Origin: Lachnospiraceae bacterium UBA3692
Lineage (GTDB): Bacteria > Bacillota > Clostridia > Lachnospirales > Lachnospiraceae
Length of the DNA: 23,892 bases
Assembly (NCBI GenBank): GCA_002372815.1
Contig: DFIR01000068.1
Span: 1 to 23,892, forward strand
Direction of reading: 5' to 3'
Position numbers and translations under genes: made by a program. The notes below the pieces were generated by a model, which saw only the letters and a program-made list of their open reading frames with translations, made no database searches and was not told the DNA's origin. Positions 23,048 through 23,892 of this stretch are shown here, in pieces (the stretch's first letter is position 1; the number at the start of each line of letters is the position of its first letter).

Positions 23048-23093
23048 CTGATAAGATCCAATCGTGAAGGCTGATAAGATCCAATCGTGAAGG
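23048..23093 (+). repeat. Perfect 23-bp tandem duplication before rpe
   Basis: The unit CTGATAAGATCCAATCGTGA plus AGG occurs at 23048-23070 and again, without a mismatch, at 23071-23093. The second copy supplies the start of the rpe ribosome binding site (AAGGGGG, 23090-23096). In each copy AGATCC can pair with GGATCT at 23095-23100, enclosing the site. Confidence 0.95.
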
Positions 23094-23105
23094 GGGATCT
23101 GACCT

Positions 23106-23882
23106 ATGAACAACAAAACAGAACTCGCTCCCTCCATCCTCTCCGCCGATTTCGCCAGGCTCGGGGAGCAGCTGCTCGAGACCCGCGAAGGCGGTGCCGG
23201 CTGGGTGCATTTCGACGTGATGGACGGCCACTTCGTCCCCGAGATCTCTTTCGGGGAGCCCGTGATCCGCTGCATCCGCCCCATCACTGACCAGTTTCTG
23301 GACGTCCACCTGATGGTGACCAACCCCGCGCAGCACATCCCCGCATTCGCGGAGGCCGGCGCCGACGGCATCACCTTCCACTACGAAGTCATGCCCGGCG
23401 GCAACGGCGCCTACGGCGGGGAGGGGGCGTATGGGCGGCCTGTTGCGGGCGGCGCGGCCGGCGTGGCCGGTGCGCTCGACGCGAACCCCGAGGCGGCGCA
23501 TGCGGCAGCTGTTTCCGCGGCGCGGGAAGTGATCGCCCAGATCCATTCCCTCGGAAAGAAGGCGGGCATCTCCATCAAGCCCCTCACCCCGGTGGAAGCC
23601 GTCTTCCCTCTGCTTCCTGAGCTGGACATGGTGCTGGTCATGACCGTCGAGCCCGGCTTCGGCGGCCAGAAATACATCCCCGCCTCCACCGATCGCATCC
23701 GCGCTCTGCGCGCAGAAGCTTCTCTTGTGAATCCTTCCCTGCGCATCGAGGTCGACGGCGGCATCAAGACCCACAACGTGCATGTCGTCCTGGAGGCCGG
23801 CGCTGATACCATCGTGGCCGGCAGCGACGTCTACGGCGCCGACGTGCTGGGGCGGACGAGGGCGTTTATGAAACTGATTTGA
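23106..23882 (+). CDS. rpe: Ribulose-phosphate 3-epimerase with a Gly/Ala-rich insertion
   Basis: The 258-residue TIM-barrel enzyme interconverts D-ribulose-5-P and D-xylulose-5-P. Catalytic residues are present: His35 and Asp37 in VHFDVMDGHFVP, His68 in DVHLMVTNP and Asp217 in EVDGGI. APSILSADF at the start and MTVEPGFGGQ are conserved. Usual length is about 215-225; the excess comes from about 35-38 extra residues near 95-132, rich in Gly and Ala (GNGAYGGEGAYGRP and beyond), placed after ITFHYE. The frame stays open through it, and conserved sequence resumes at HSLGKKAGISIKP. GGGGG at 23092-23096 lies 9 bases before the ATG. With transketolase it links ascorbate-derived D-xylulose-5-P to the pentose phosphate pool. 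Confidence 0.93.
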   Translation: MNNKTELAPSILSADFARLGEQLLETREGGAGWVHFDVMDGHFVPEISFGEPVIRCIRPITDQFLDVHLMVTNPAQHIPAFAEAGADGITFHYEVMPGGNGAYGGEGAYGRPVAGGAAGVAGALDANPEAAHAAAVSAAREVIAQIHSLGKKAGISIKPLTPVEAVFPLLPELDMVLVMTVEPGFGGQKYIPASTDRIRALRAEASLVNPSLRIEVDGGIKTHNVHVVLEAGADTIVAGSDVYGADVLGRTRAFMKLI

Positions 23883-23892
23883 GAAGATGATT

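Noticed and set aside
23106..23882. The last gene as the missing UlaD decarboxylase.
   Set aside because: APSILSADF, HFDVMDGHFVP and EPGFGGQ are ribulose-phosphate 3-epimerase signatures; OMPDC-type UlaD motifs are absent.

Overview
The window is about 24 kb of GC-rich, gene-dense DNA with AGGAGG-type ribosome binding sites. It carries a type-2-like isoleucyl-tRNA synthetase C-terminus, a DegV protein, a single-domain DhaM and complete PTS sugar uptake. Together these suggest a Gram-positive fermentative anaerobe of the Bacillota (Clostridia, perhaps a high-GC Lachnospiraceae relative). That assignment is inferred from gene content only; no rRNA or tRNA gene is present.

Layout. (1) 1-3640: the end of ileS, then glgP (glycogen phosphorylase). 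(2) 3641-5077: a hairpin-containing gap and a lipoprotein of the Cthe_2159 carbohydrate-binding family. (3) 5120-8987: a strong promoter overlapping a perfect inverted repeat, ddl (D-Ala-D-Ala ligase), degV, and murF, which uses the Ddl product; each gene has its own rho-independent terminator. (4) 9011-11324: a complete dhaKLM operon (PTS-dependent dihydroxyacetone kinase) with a recognisable promoter, a dyad and repeated 10-bp elements upstream and a strong terminator downstream. (5) 11335-11698: a non-coding array of six 62-bp units, most of which fold into a two-tier hairpin. (6) 11857-23882: an L-ascorbate utilisation region.

In region 6 a minus-strand gene of unknown function with an FG-GAP-like motif is divergent from ulaG. 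The order on the plus strand is ulaG (lactonase), ulaC (EIIA), ulaA (EIIC), ulaB (EIIB) and a DeoR-family regulator. A minus-strand HAD phosphatase interrupts the run. Then come a DUF3592-like membrane protein, ulaE (3-epimerase), ulaF/araD (4-epimerase), a split transketolase and ribulose-5-phosphate 3-epimerase. The PTS would import ascorbate as its 6-phosphate. UlaG opens the lactone, and UlaE and UlaF carry L-xylulose-5-P to D-xylulose-5-P, which transketolase and Rpe feed into the pentose phosphate pool. The decarboxylase step (UlaD) is not encoded in the window.

Items worth a second look are the 62-bp hairpin array, the element GTACAATATT shared by the dha and ulaF upstream regions, the divergent ula control region with 10-bp-phased repeats, the unknown divergent gene, an Rpe with a Gly/Ala-rich insertion, and a 23-bp tandem duplication at the rpe ribosome binding site.
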